Shown here piece by piece: positions 1 to 7,505 of a stretch of DNA of 64,000 nt. Under the pieces are notes generated by a model. The model worked only from the letters and a program-made list of their open reading frames with translations. It searched no databases and was not told the origin of the DNA. Position 1 is the first letter of the stretch; each line of letters starts with the position of its first letter. The position numbers and the translations under genes were made by a program. Origin of the DNA: CAMDHY01 sp046156265 (GTDB taxonomy: Bacteria > Pseudomonadota > Alphaproteobacteria > Rhizobiales > Segnochrobactraceae); contig NZ_JAWDIR010000047.1 of NCBI RefSeq assembly GCF_046156265.1, forward strand, positions 124,001 through 188,000, given 5' to 3'.

Positions 1-437
1 CGGTCCTCGGAGCCGGCCTCGTCGAGCCGCTGCGGGCGGGACTCGCGCTGACGATCGCCTTTCCGCTCATCGTCGTCTTCAACCGGATGGGGGAGCGACC
101 GGCGACCGGGGTCGCCCTTGTCGTCCTCGCAGCGGCGGGATGGTGGGCGGCGGAGGCGTGGTCGGCGGCCACCGGCTCGAGCGACGACCGGCGCATCGTC
201 GTCGACGAGTTGGTGGGGGTGCTCGCGGGCGCAGCGATCGCCGGGCGGATGGCACTCGTTCCGCTTGCCGTGTTCAGCATCGCCTTCCTGGCGCTCGACC
301 GGCTGAAGCCGTGGCCGTTCTCGGAAACGGAGGCCCTTCCGGGTGGATGGGGCGTGATGGGCGACGATCTCGTCGTTGCCATCGCCCTCGGGCTCGCGGT
401 GAGGCTGGTGCGGCTGGTGTGGCAGCGGTTTGCCTAA
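1..437 (+). CDS. pgpA: Phosphatidylglycerophosphatase A (5'-truncated by window edge)
   Basis: The reading frame is open back to base 3, so only the C-terminal part (about 144 residues) is present. PgpA is an inner-membrane lipid phosphatase that turns phosphatidylglycerophosphate into phosphatidylglycerol. What is seen: the acidic segment DELVG near the middle, then LDRLKPWPF, LPGGWGVMGDD and a hydrophobic C-terminal helix, in the order and spacing typical of PgpA (DE..G, KPWP, GG.G.M.DD). The surrounding sequence is strongly hydrophobic, fitting several membrane helices. The usual alphaproteobacterial neighbour cinA does not follow; the next gene is convergent. The family call rests on these motifs; the start lies outside the window. 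Confidence 0.85.
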   Translation, partial: VLGAGLVEPLRAGLALTIAFPLIVVFNRMGERPATGVALVVLAAAGWWAAEAWSAATGSSDDRRIVVDELVGVLAGAAIAGRMALVPLAVFSIAFLALDRLKPWPFSETEALPGGWGVMGDDLVVAIALGLAVRLVRLVWQRFA

Positions 438-470
438 GGCGCGCCGCGGCGCGAGCGCCGGCCTCGCCCG

Positions 471-899
471 TCAGGCGCCAGTATCGGCGACCAGACCCGC
501 GGCGGTGATGCCGGCGACAGCGCAGATCTCGTCGTTGTCGGAGGTGTCGCCGGAGATGCCGACAGCGCCGAGCACGATCCCGTCCGCCGTCTTCACCAGC
601 ACGCCGCCGGGCACCGGAACGATCTTCCCACCCGACAGGTCGCTCAGGGCACCGACGAAATGCGGGCGCTCCATCGCGGCGGCGGCGAGCCAGCGCGAGC
701 CCTGGCCGACGGCGAGCGCGCCGTAGGCTTTCCCGATCGCGATCTCCGAGCGCAGGATCGCGTAGGTGTCCTGGCGCAGGCAGGCGACGAGGTGGCCGCC
801 GCCGTCGAGGCAGGCAACGGCGAGCGGCTTCAGTCCGAGCTCGGCGGCGCGGTCGAAGGCGGCGTCGATGATGGTGCGGGCGACGGAGAGGGTCAGCAT
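471..899 (-). CDS. GlcG/HbpS-like (DUF336) protein
   Basis: This 142-residue protein belongs to the GlcG/HbpS family (formerly DUF336). What is seen: an N-terminal LTLSVARTIIDAAFDRAAELG helix, the CLDGGGHLVACLRQD strand pair, a central IAIGKAYGALA helix, and the Gly-rich IVPVPGGVLVK...VGISGDTSDNDE signature near the C-terminus. Family members include haem-binding HbpS of Streptomyces and GlcG proteins of glycolate loci, but the biochemical role of most is unknown. No signal peptide is visible, so it is probably cytoplasmic. The start lies 10 bases after the phaR stop codon on the same strand, so the two are probably co-transcribed; whether it has any role in PHB metabolism is only inference. 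Confidence 0.85.
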   Translation of the reverse strand: MLTLSVARTIIDAAFDRAAELGLKPLAVACLDGGGHLVACLRQDTYAILRSEIAIGKAYGALAVGQGSRWLAAAAMERPHFVGALSDLSGGKIVPVPGGVLVKTADGIVLGAVGISGDTSDNDEICAVAGITAAGLVADTGA

Positions 900-909
900 C
901 GGCAGGCTC

Positions 910-1533
910 TCACTTCTTGTCGCCGGCGATGGTGTCGAGCCGGCGTTGCATGTCGCTGAGCTGGCGCTTCAGGTCGTCGAGGTCGGTGGCGCCGGGCGCC
1001 GGGCGCGCCTCGCCGCCTCCACCGCCGCGCTCGGCCTCGCCCCCGGCCCCGCCGGTTGCGCCGAACGGCAGGAACATCCGCATGGCGCGATCGAAGATCT
1101 CGGTGTTGCGGCGCACCTGATCCTCCATCATTCCGAAGGCGGAGGTGCCGAACGGGTTGGTGCCGAAGGCCTTGGCGATCTGCGAGCGGTACTGGTCCTG
1201 GTCGCGAGTGAGGGACGACATCATGTATTCGAGGTAACTCGGCACCATGTTCTGCAGCGAGTCGCCATAGAACCGGATCAGTTGCCTCAGGAAGGTGGTC
1301 GGCAGCAGGTTGTGTCCCTTGCCTTCCTGCTCGAAGATGATCTGCGTCAGCACCGGCCGGGTTATGTCTTCGCCGGACTTGGCGTCATAGACGATGAAGT
1401 CCTCCTCGCTCTTCACCATGGAGGCGAGGTCTTCGAGGGTGACATACGTGCTCGTGCCGGTGTTGTAGAGCCGACGGTTGGCGTACTTCTTGATGATCGT
1501 CGGCTGATCGGACTTGGTGACGGGACGTGCCAC
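910..1533 (-). CDS. phaR: Polyhydroxyalkanoate synthesis repressor PhaR
   Basis: PhaR is a DNA-binding repressor that also senses PHB granules and controls phasin and PHB genes. This protein has 207 residues. The N-terminal DNA-binding domain (about residues 10-70) is clear, with IIKKYANRRLYNT, STYVTLEDLA and a conserved YDAKSGEDITRPVLTQII segment. The PHB accumulation regulatory domain follows (LLPTTFLRQLIRFYGDSLQ, VPSYLEYMM). The tail is Gly/Glu-rich, then ends in a short coiled coil (LDDLKRQLSDMQRRLDTI). It is divergent from phaA across a 226-base gap, the classic place for autoregulation and control of phaAB. Length and domain order match other alphaproteobacterial PhaR proteins. Confidence 0.95.
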   Translation of the reverse strand: MARPVTKSDQPTIIKKYANRRLYNTGTSTYVTLEDLASMVKSEEDFIVYDAKSGEDITRPVLTQIIFEQEGKGHNLLPTTFLRQLIRFYGDSLQNMVPSYLEYMMSSLTRDQDQYRSQIAKAFGTNPFGTSAFGMMEDQVRRNTEIFDRAMRMFLPFGATGGAGGEAERGGGGGEARPAPGATDLDDLKRQLSDMQRRLDTIAGDKK

Positions 1534-1759
1534 TGATCACACTCCAAGTAACGGTTTCTCTCCTGCTTTTTTCGGCACGATAGGGTCTCCGGCGGCGGGT
1601 GGCTACCGCTTTCTCGGCAGTGCACACAAGCTGCCGCGCTGCGGTTGACAGCGTCGGGAGGCTCCGTCTTGATCGGCCGCAAAGCGAGGGCCGCCGACAT
1701 GGCCCACACTGCAATGCGCCGGCCTCCTGGAGGCCGAACGGACGGGAGAGCGCAAGACC

Positions 1760-2941
1760 ATGGCTCAGGACGCAATCGTGATCGCCGCTGCGGCGCGGAC
1801 CGCCGTCGGCGCGTTCAACGGATCCTTTTCGACGGTGCCGGCGCACGTCCTCGGCGCCGCCGCCATCAAGGAGGCGGTGGCGCGGGCGAAAGTGGCGCCC
1901 GAGGAGGTCGACGAGGTGATCCTCGGCCAGGTGCTGACCGCCGCTCAAGGCCAGAACCCCGCCCGCCAGGCGTCGATGGGCGCCGGCCTGCCGGTCGGCA
2001 CCACCGCCTGGCTGCTCAACCAGGTGTGCGGCTCGGGCCTGCGCACCGTCGCTGTTGCGATGCAGCAGATCGCGACCGGCGACGCCAAGATCGTCGTCGC
2101 CGGCGGCCAGGAGAACATGACGCTGTCGCCGCACGCCCAGTACCTGCGTGCCGGCCACAAGATGGGTGACGTCTCCTTCATCGACACGATGATCAAGGAC
2201 GGCCTGTGGGACGCCTTCCACGGCTACCACATGGGCACGACGGCGGAGAACGTCGCCAAGCACTTCCAGATCACCCGCGAGCACCAGGACCAGTTCGCCG
2301 TCGCCTCGCAGAACAAGGCCGAGGCGGCGCACAAGGACGGGCGCTTCAAGGACGAGATCGTCCCGGTCACCATCAAGGACCGCAAGGGCGACAAGGTCGT
2401 CGACGCCGACGAGTACATCCGCCACGGTACCACCATGGATGCCGTCGCCAAGCTGCGCCCGGCCTTCGACAAGGAAGGCACCGTGACCGCCGGCAACGCC
2501 TCGGGCATCAACGACGGCGCCGCGGCGGTTGTGGTGATGCGCGAGAGCGAGGCCGCGAAGCGCGGCGTGCAGCCGCTCGCCCGCATCGTCTCGTGGGCGA
2601 CCGCCGGCGTCGAGCCGTCGCTGATGGGCACCGGCCCGATCCCGGCCTCGCGCCGCGCGCTCGAGAAGGCCGGCTGGTCGATCGGCGACCTCGATCTCGT
2701 CGAGGCGAATGAGGCCTTCGCGGCGCAGGCCTGCGCCGTCAACAAGGACCTCGGCTGGAACCCCGACATCGTCAACGTCAACGGCGGCGCCATCGCCATC
2801 GGCCATCCGATCGGCGCCTCCGGCACCCGCATCCTGATCACGCTGCTGCACGAGATGCAGCGCCGCGACGCCAAGAAGGGCCTCGCCACGCTCTGCATCG
2901 GCGGCGGCATGGGCGTGGCGATGTGCGTGGCGCGGGACTGA
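1760..2941 (+). CDS. phaA: Acetyl-CoA acetyltransferase (beta-ketothiolase)
   Basis: PhaA condenses two acetyl-CoA to acetoacetyl-CoA, the first step of PHB synthesis. The protein has 393 residues, the normal thiolase length. Catalytic residues are visible: the nucleophilic Cys90 in NQVCGSGLRT, His349 in AIGHPIGASG and Cys379 in TLCIGGGMG. The NEAFAAQ motif is also present. The start ATG at 1760 follows a GGGAG about ten bases upstream. phaB lies 180 bases downstream on the same strand, and the divergent neighbour is the repressor PhaR, so a PHB role is much more likely than a purely catabolic thiolase. No PHB synthase gene (phaC) is in the window. Confidence 0.96.
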   Translation: MAQDAIVIAAAARTAVGAFNGSFSTVPAHVLGAAAIKEAVARAKVAPEEVDEVILGQVLTAAQGQNPARQASMGAGLPVGTTAWLLNQVCGSGLRTVAVAMQQIATGDAKIVVAGGQENMTLSPHAQYLRAGHKMGDVSFIDTMIKDGLWDAFHGYHMGTTAENVAKHFQITREHQDQFAVASQNKAEAAHKDGRFKDEIVPVTIKDRKGDKVVDADEYIRHGTTMDAVAKLRPAFDKEGTVTAGNASGINDGAAAVVVMRESEAAKRGVQPLARIVSWATAGVEPSLMGTGPIPASRRALEKAGWSIGDLDLVEANEAFAAQACAVNKDLGWNPDIVNVNGGAIAIGHPIGASGTRILITLLHEMQRRDAKKGLATLCIGGGMGVAMCVARD

Positions 2942-2951
2942 GCGTTCCGCC

Positions 2952-2980
2952 GGGCCGCGCCGCCATCGGCCGCGCGGCCC
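2952..2980. terminator. GC-rich hairpin after phaA
   Basis: An 8-bp perfect stem (GGGCCGCG at 2952-2959 and CGCGGCCC at 2973-2980) with a 13-base loop starts 11 bases after the phaA stop. There is no T-run after it, so it may attenuate or stabilise rather than terminate before phaB. Confidence 0.3.
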
Positions 2981-3120
2981 GATTGATCCATCCCAAGGAC
3001 GTCGCTGCGCGCTTCGCGTAAAGGCGGGCGTGCAGACCGGAGGAAGTCGTTCGGGCGGGGCGGCGGGGGGACCGCGGCCTCGCGTCAAAAGGCGGAAAAC
3101 CGCCAGAGAGGGAAGAGGAT

Positions 3121-3849
3121 ATGGCGAGGGTTGCACTTGTCACCGGCGGTACGCGCGGCATCGGCGCGGCGATCTCCACCGGTCTCAAGGCGGCGGGCTT
3201 CACGGTCGCCGCGAACTATGCCGGCAACGTCGAGAAGGCGGAGGCCTTCAAGGCGGAGACGGGGATCTCCGTCTTCCGCTTCGACGTGTCCGACCCGGAG
3301 GCGGCGGCGGCGGGCGTGAAGGCCGTTGAGGCCGAGCTCGGCCCGGTCGACGTGCTCGTCAACAACGCCGGCATCACCCGCGACGGCACGCTGCACAAGA
3401 TGACCTTCGACCAGTGGTCGGCCGTCATCCGCACCAACCTCGATTCGATGTTCTGCATGACGCGGCCGCTGATCGAGGGCATGCGCGACCGCAACTACGG
3501 CCGCATCATCAACATCTCGTCGATCAACGGCCAGAAGGGCCAGGCCGGCCAGACCAACTATTCGGCGGCGAAGGCCGGCATCATCGGCTTCACCAAGGCG
3601 CTCGCGCAGGAGAACGCGCGCAAGGGCATCACGGTGAACTGCATCTGCCCCGGCTACATCGACACCGAGATGGTGCAGGCGGTGCCGCCGAAGGTGCTGG
3701 AATCGATCATCGCCACGATCCCGGTCGGCCGTCTCGGCAAGGCCGAGGAAATCGCCTCGATGGTCGTCTATCTCGCCTCCGAGCAGGCGGCCTTCGTCAC
3801 CGGCTCGGTGATGACGGTGAACGGCGCGCAGTACATCGCCAACGGCTGA
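3121..3849 (+). CDS. phaB: Acetoacetyl-CoA reductase (NADPH-dependent SDR)
   Basis: PhaB reduces acetoacetyl-CoA to (R)-3-hydroxybutyryl-CoA, the monomer for PHB. The protein has 242 residues and is a classical short-chain dehydrogenase: the cofactor motif TGGTRGIG is at residues 8-15, NNAG at 81-84, and the catalytic set Ser134 (INISS), Tyr147 and Lys151 (YSAAK) follows. An AGGGAAGAGG-type ribosome site lies just before the ATG. The PhaB-type segment INGQKGQAGQTNYSAAKAG distinguishes it from FabG. It follows phaA on the same strand, and together they make the PHB precursor branch. Confidence 0.95.
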   Translation: MARVALVTGGTRGIGAAISTGLKAAGFTVAANYAGNVEKAEAFKAETGISVFRFDVSDPEAAAAGVKAVEAELGPVDVLVNNAGITRDGTLHKMTFDQWSAVIRTNLDSMFCMTRPLIEGMRDRNYGRIINISSINGQKGQAGQTNYSAAKAGIIGFTKALAQENARKGITVNCICPGYIDTEMVQAVPPKVLESIIATIPVGRLGKAEEIASMVVYLASEQAAFVTGSVMTVNGAQYIANG

Positions 3850-3876
3850 GTGCAGCCGGCACCGGGTTCCGCCGCC

Positions 3877-4761
3877 TCACGGCCGGCGGAACGCGCCGGG
3901 GGTGACGCCGATGCGCGCCTTGAAGGCGCGGTTGAGGTGGCTCTGGTCATAGAAGCCGCAGGCCGCGGCGACGGCGGCGGGGGTCTCCCCGCCGGCCAGC
4001 AGGGCGCGGGCGGCGCGCACGCGCCGATCGGTCAGGAAGGCGTGCGGCGTCAGGCCGGTCTGCCGCTTCATGGCGCGGATCAGCCGGGTGCGCGGCACCC
4101 CGGCGGCGACCGCGAGCGTCTCGAGATCGACGTCCTCGCTGAAGTGCGCGTCGAGATAGGCGATGGCGCGGCGGATCGGGCCGGGCTCGTCGTCGATGGT
4201 CGCCGGCGTCGGAGCCCCAGTGGCGTGCCGGCGGATCAGTGCCGTGAAGACGCGGTGCAGCCGCTCGTCGCTCTCGAGCGCGTCGGTGCGACCCTCGGCG
4301 CTGCGATGGGCGGCCGCGAAGGCCGCGGCGAGCTCGGGGTCGCGCACCCGTCCCACCGGAAAGTGCAGCGCGCCGGACGATCGCTTCTCGCCGGCGTCCT
4401 CGGCCAGCGCCTCCAGCAGACTGACCGTCGGATAGGTCATGCGGTAGGCATAGGCGTCGCCGAACGGCTCGCCGTCGTGGACGTCGCCGGGATTGACGAA
4501 GCACAGATCGCCGGGGCCGGCATAGTGGCGCTCGCCGCGCAGCCGGTAGGTCTCGCAGCCCGCCTCGATGATGCCGACGACGAACGTGTCGTGGCTGTGC
4601 GGCGCGTAGACGTGGCTGCGGAAGCGCGCCGTCAGGCACTCGAGGTCACGCTGGCGCGGCGCCCGGAAGAAGCGGGCGCGGTCGCCCTGGCCGAGCGGCG
4701 CCTCCTTCAGCGCCTGCGGCTGCGTGACGATTCCCACCGCGACCCTCCTCGCCGGGGCCAT
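3877..4761 (-). CDS. AraC-family transcriptional regulator with cupin sensor domain
   Basis: This 294-residue regulator has an N-terminal AraC-type ligand-binding cupin (about residues 35-145, with HSHDTFVVGIIEAG, GPGDLCFVNPGDVHDGEPF) and a C-terminal double helix-turn-helix (about residues 190-290, including LETLAVAAGVPRTRLIRAMKRQTGLTPHAFL and AAACGFYDQSHLNRAFKARIGVTPGAFR). It is convergent with phaB and divergent from the radical SAM gene, with a 167-base gap that could hold a shared control region. Proteins with this layout often control exporters or amino-acid related genes, but the ligand cannot be predicted here. Confidence 0.92.
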   Translation of the reverse strand: MAPARRVAVGIVTQPQALKEAPLGQGDRARFFRAPRQRDLECLTARFRSHVYAPHSHDTFVVGIIEAGCETYRLRGERHYAGPGDLCFVNPGDVHDGEPFGDAYAYRMTYPTVSLLEALAEDAGEKRSSGALHFPVGRVRDPELAAAFAAAHRSAEGRTDALESDERLHRVFTALIRRHATGAPTPATIDDEPGPIRRAIAYLDAHFSEDVDLETLAVAAGVPRTRLIRAMKRQTGLTPHAFLTDRRVRAARALLAGGETPAAVAAACGFYDQSHLNRAFKARIGVTPGAFRRP

Positions 4762-4914
4762 TTCCCGCGCCTCGTGTCACACGGGCGCTTGAGCCTGGCA
4801 AGCGCGAGGTGGCCCGCGCCCCTGGAACAGCCACTGCGCGCCCCGCACGTCCCTCGTCGACGGTTTCATCCTGCGGCTGCAGCGATTAGACTGCCTCCGC
4901 GGGGGCACATCGCA

Positions 4915-4944
4915 ATGAGCAAGCCACGATGGACGCACTCGTAG
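4915..4944 (+). other. Nine-codon leader ORF overlapping the radical SAM start
   Basis: An ATG at 4915, with a GGGGG run eight to twelve bases upstream, opens a nine-residue frame (MSKPRWTHS) ending at the TAG 4942-4944. It overlaps the ATG of the radical SAM gene (4929) in another frame. The radical SAM ATG itself has no clear ribosome site, so translation through this mini-ORF could couple to it. Nothing proves it is translated, and nine codons can occur by chance. Confidence 0.3.
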
Positions 4945-6899
4945 CAGGCACTGCCGCCGCGGTTCGCCGAACCGGCACAGAACCTCACGTCGTCCTCGTG
5001 ATGATGCCGTTCGGCCCGGCCAAGATGCCGTCGCTGGGGCTCTCGGTGCTCGCGGAGGTGCTGCGCCAGAGCGGCACGACGGTCCGCGTTGAGTATCCGA
5101 TCCTCGAGTTCTTCAACCGCGTCGGCGAGCGTGACTACGACCTGATCGTCTATGCCTTCGGCAAGCTGTCGCTCGGTGACTGGCTGTTCTCCCGGGTCGT
5201 CGACCCGGTCGGCACGATCGAGGATTACCTGGCGCTGTCGGACGTGAGCATCGCACCGCGCCAGCGGGAGGAACTCCGCCGCATCGTCGAGAAGGCGTTG
5301 CCGATCGCGGCGGACCTCGTCGAGGAAGCGGCGCAGCGGATCGCCCGGCTCGCCCCGCGGGTGGTCGGCTTCAGCAGCACTTTCCAGCAGCAGATGTCGT
5401 CGGTCGCGCTGGCCCGGCGGCTGCGGGAGATCCTGCCGGACGCCATCTTCGTGCTCGGCGGCGCGAACTGCAGCGCGCCGATGGGGGAGGCGATGTTCCG
5501 CGCCTATCCCGAGTTCGACGCCGTCGTCGTCGGCCCGGGCGAGATCGCCTTCCCGCGCCTCCTGCAGGAGCTCGGGGAAGGGCGGCGGGACATCCGCATC
5601 CCCGGCGTCTACTGGCGCGGCGATGCGACCGACACGGCTCCGCCGGCCGATCCCGGCGTCGCTCCCGAGCCGAAGTTGGACGACCTTCCGTACCCGCACT
5701 ACGACGATTTCTTCGCCGCCTGGCCGGACGGCGGCGAGGGGCCGACCCTGCTGCCCTTCGAGGGATCGCGCGGCTGCTGGTGGGGCCAGAAGCAGCACTG
5801 CGTGTTCTGCTCCCTCAACCACTCGATCCACTATCGCGCGAAGAACCCGGAGCGGCTCTACGAGGAGATCGTCCATCTCAACGAGCGCCATCCCGGCATG
5901 CAGTTCTTCGCGACCGACGACATCCTCGACCTGCGCGTGATCGGCTCCATCACCGACAAGCTCGCGGCCCTGCCGCGGCGGCCGAACCTGTATTTTTCGC
6001 TGAAGTCCAACATCCGCAAGGACCAGCTCGGCGCGCTCGCCCGGGCGGGTGTCAACGCCATCCAGCCGGGCGTCGAGAGCCTCGCCGACGAAGTGCTGAC
6101 GCTGATGCGCAAAGGCGTCACCGGCCTGCGCAATATCCAGATGCTGAAGTGGGCGTGCGAGCTCGACATCCGCGCGCGGTGGTCGATCCTCTACGGCTTC
6201 CCCTTCGATCAGGCGGCCTTCTACCACCGCCAGACGGAATGGGTGCCGCTCCTGACCCATCTCTCGCCACCGGGCGGGCTGATCGACGTCCGCATCCAGC
6301 GCTACAGCCCGCTGTTCACCCAGGCCGAGCATTTCGGCGTGAAGAACCTCAGGCCCCGTCCCGTCTACGCCCTCGTCCACAACGTCGCGCCGGAGCTCGT
6401 CGAGCAACTCGCCTACAACTTCGACTGGGACCCGCCCGAGGACCAGAGCCCCTACATCGAGCCGCTGCGCAGGCAGGTGCTCGCCTGGATGACGGCGGGG
6501 CAGAGGTCGAAGCCGATCCTCGCCTTTCTCGACTGCGGCGACGGCCTCCTCGTCGCCGACACCCGCGCCGCCGCCGTGCGGCCGCTGCATCGCCTGGACG
6601 ACCTCGAGCGCGCCGTCTGCCTCGCCTGCGATCAGGTGGTGAAGAGCCACCAGATCCTCGCATCCGTGCGCGAGGCCGGCCTTGCGATCGACGAGGACGG
6701 GCTCGAGGACGTGATCGGGCGGCTCATCGAGGACAGGCTGATGATCCGCCACGACGGCTTCCACCTCTTCCTCGCGTGCGAATTGCGCGAGGGGCCGATG
6801 GCGGACAGCGAGGCGGGGGAAGCGTTGCGGGCCGAGGCGGCCGGCCGGCGGACGGCCGGGCGGGTCGAGCGGCGGCCGGAAATCTCGCTCGCCGTCTAG
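4929..6899 (+). CDS. Cobalamin-binding radical SAM enzyme, RiPP maturation class (rSAM_ocin_1-like)
   Basis: This 656-residue enzyme looks like the RiPP-maturation radical SAM protein 1 family, thought to modify ribosomal peptides, often by C-methylation. Domains seen: a B12-binding-like region (about residues 20-230, with VVLVMMPFGPAKMPSLGL and VLGGANCSAPMGEAM), the core cluster motif C283-x7-C291-x2-C294 inside FEGSRGCWWGQKQHCVFC, and the TIM-barrel continuation (FFATDDILDL, GVNAIQPGVESL). A long family-specific C-terminal region with AYNFDW follows. The CWWG spacing CX7CX2C is characteristic. It stands alone: an AraC regulator lies upstream and a convergent thioesterase downstream, with stop codons overlapping in one CTAG. 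No precursor peptide, peptidase or exporter gene was recognised nearby. Confidence 0.85.
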   Translation: MDALVAGTAAAVRRTGTEPHVVLVMMPFGPAKMPSLGLSVLAEVLRQSGTTVRVEYPILEFFNRVGERDYDLIVYAFGKLSLGDWLFSRVVDPVGTIEDYLALSDVSIAPRQREELRRIVEKALPIAADLVEEAAQRIARLAPRVVGFSSTFQQQMSSVALARRLREILPDAIFVLGGANCSAPMGEAMFRAYPEFDAVVVGPGEIAFPRLLQELGEGRRDIRIPGVYWRGDATDTAPPADPGVAPEPKLDDLPYPHYDDFFAAWPDGGEGPTLLPFEGSRGCWWGQKQHCVFCSLNHSIHYRAKNPERLYEEIVHLNERHPGMQFFATDDILDLRVIGSITDKLAALPRRPNLYFSLKSNIRKDQLGALARAGVNAIQPGVESLADEVLTLMRKGVTGLRNIQMLKWACELDIRARWSILYGFPFDQAAFYHRQTEWVPLLTHLSPPGGLIDVRIQRYSPLFTQAEHFGVKNLRPRPVYALVHNVAPELVEQLAYNFDWDPPEDQSPYIEPLRRQVLAWMTAGQRSKPILAFLDCGDGLLVADTRAAAVRPLHRLDDLERAVCLACDQVVKSHQILASVREAGLAIDEDGLEDVIGRLIEDRLMIRHDGFHLFLACELREGPMADSEAGEALRAEAAGRRTAGRVERRPEISLAV

Positions 6900-7390
6900 C
6901 CCGGGTCGAGCCGCATGACCGAGCGGCCGAGGGCATCCGGCCGCCCGAGCACGGCGGTGCGGTCGTATTCTGCCTTGAGGATCGCGAAGACGTCGTCCGG
7001 GATCGGCACGACGCGCCGCTCGTCGAGGTGGACGTGCAGGAGCAACTGCTCCGACGTCGCCGACAGGTACCCCTCCGTCCCGTGATAGAGCTCGCCGAAC
7101 ATGACGATGCGCTTCGGATCGAGACCGGCGAGGCGGATGGCGCTTTCGATCGGCGCCCGCGGCGGCAGCTCGCGCTTGTAGACGACATGCACCTCGGCGG
7201 TGAAGAAGGACAGCCGCCGCGCCTCGCCGTAGTGCTCGCCGATGCCGAGGTGCCGGAAGAAGGCGTCGAGGTTGCGGTCGAACGCCACGTTGTAGAAGGC
7301 CATGTTCATGTGGCCGTTGAAGTCCAGCCACTGATCCTCCACCGTCTGCGGCGGCGGCCGGAAGGGGCTCGCGGATTCGGCTGCGGACAT
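6896..7390 (-). CDS. Hotdog-fold acyl-CoA thioesterase
   Basis: This 164-residue protein has the 4-hydroxybenzoyl-CoA thioesterase-like hotdog fold. The conserved start DFNGHMNMAFYNVAFDRNLDAFF is clear, with the Asp and the NGHMN motif that sits in the active site, followed by HVVYKRELPP and GELYHG. Similar proteins accompany carnitine dehydrogenase and are betainyl-CoA thioesterases, but there is no carnitine gene nearby, so the substrate is open. The TAG stop shares a CTAG with the stop of the convergent radical SAM gene. Confidence 0.85.
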   Translation of the reverse strand: MSAAESASPFRPPPQTVEDQWLDFNGHMNMAFYNVAFDRNLDAFFRHLGIGEHYGEARRLSFFTAEVHVVYKRELPPRAPIESAIRLAGLDPKRIVMFGELYHGTEGYLSATSEQLLLHVHLDERRVVPIPDDVFAILKAEYDRTAVLGRPDALGRSVMRLDPG

Positions 7391-7505
7391 CGGGTTCGGC
7401 TCGGACGTTTCGGCGGGCGGCGTCGGGGCGGGCGCGCGGCCCGGCTTTGGCCGCAGGGATGCATTTTGCTAGGGTGCCGTCAACGACGGGCACGAGGTCT
7501 CGGGA

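Noticed and set aside
6860..6899. Possible terminator at the convergent stop codons of the radical SAM and thioesterase genes
   Set aside because: GC-rich inverted segments exist but there is no clear stem with T-run; the genes simply share a CTAG.
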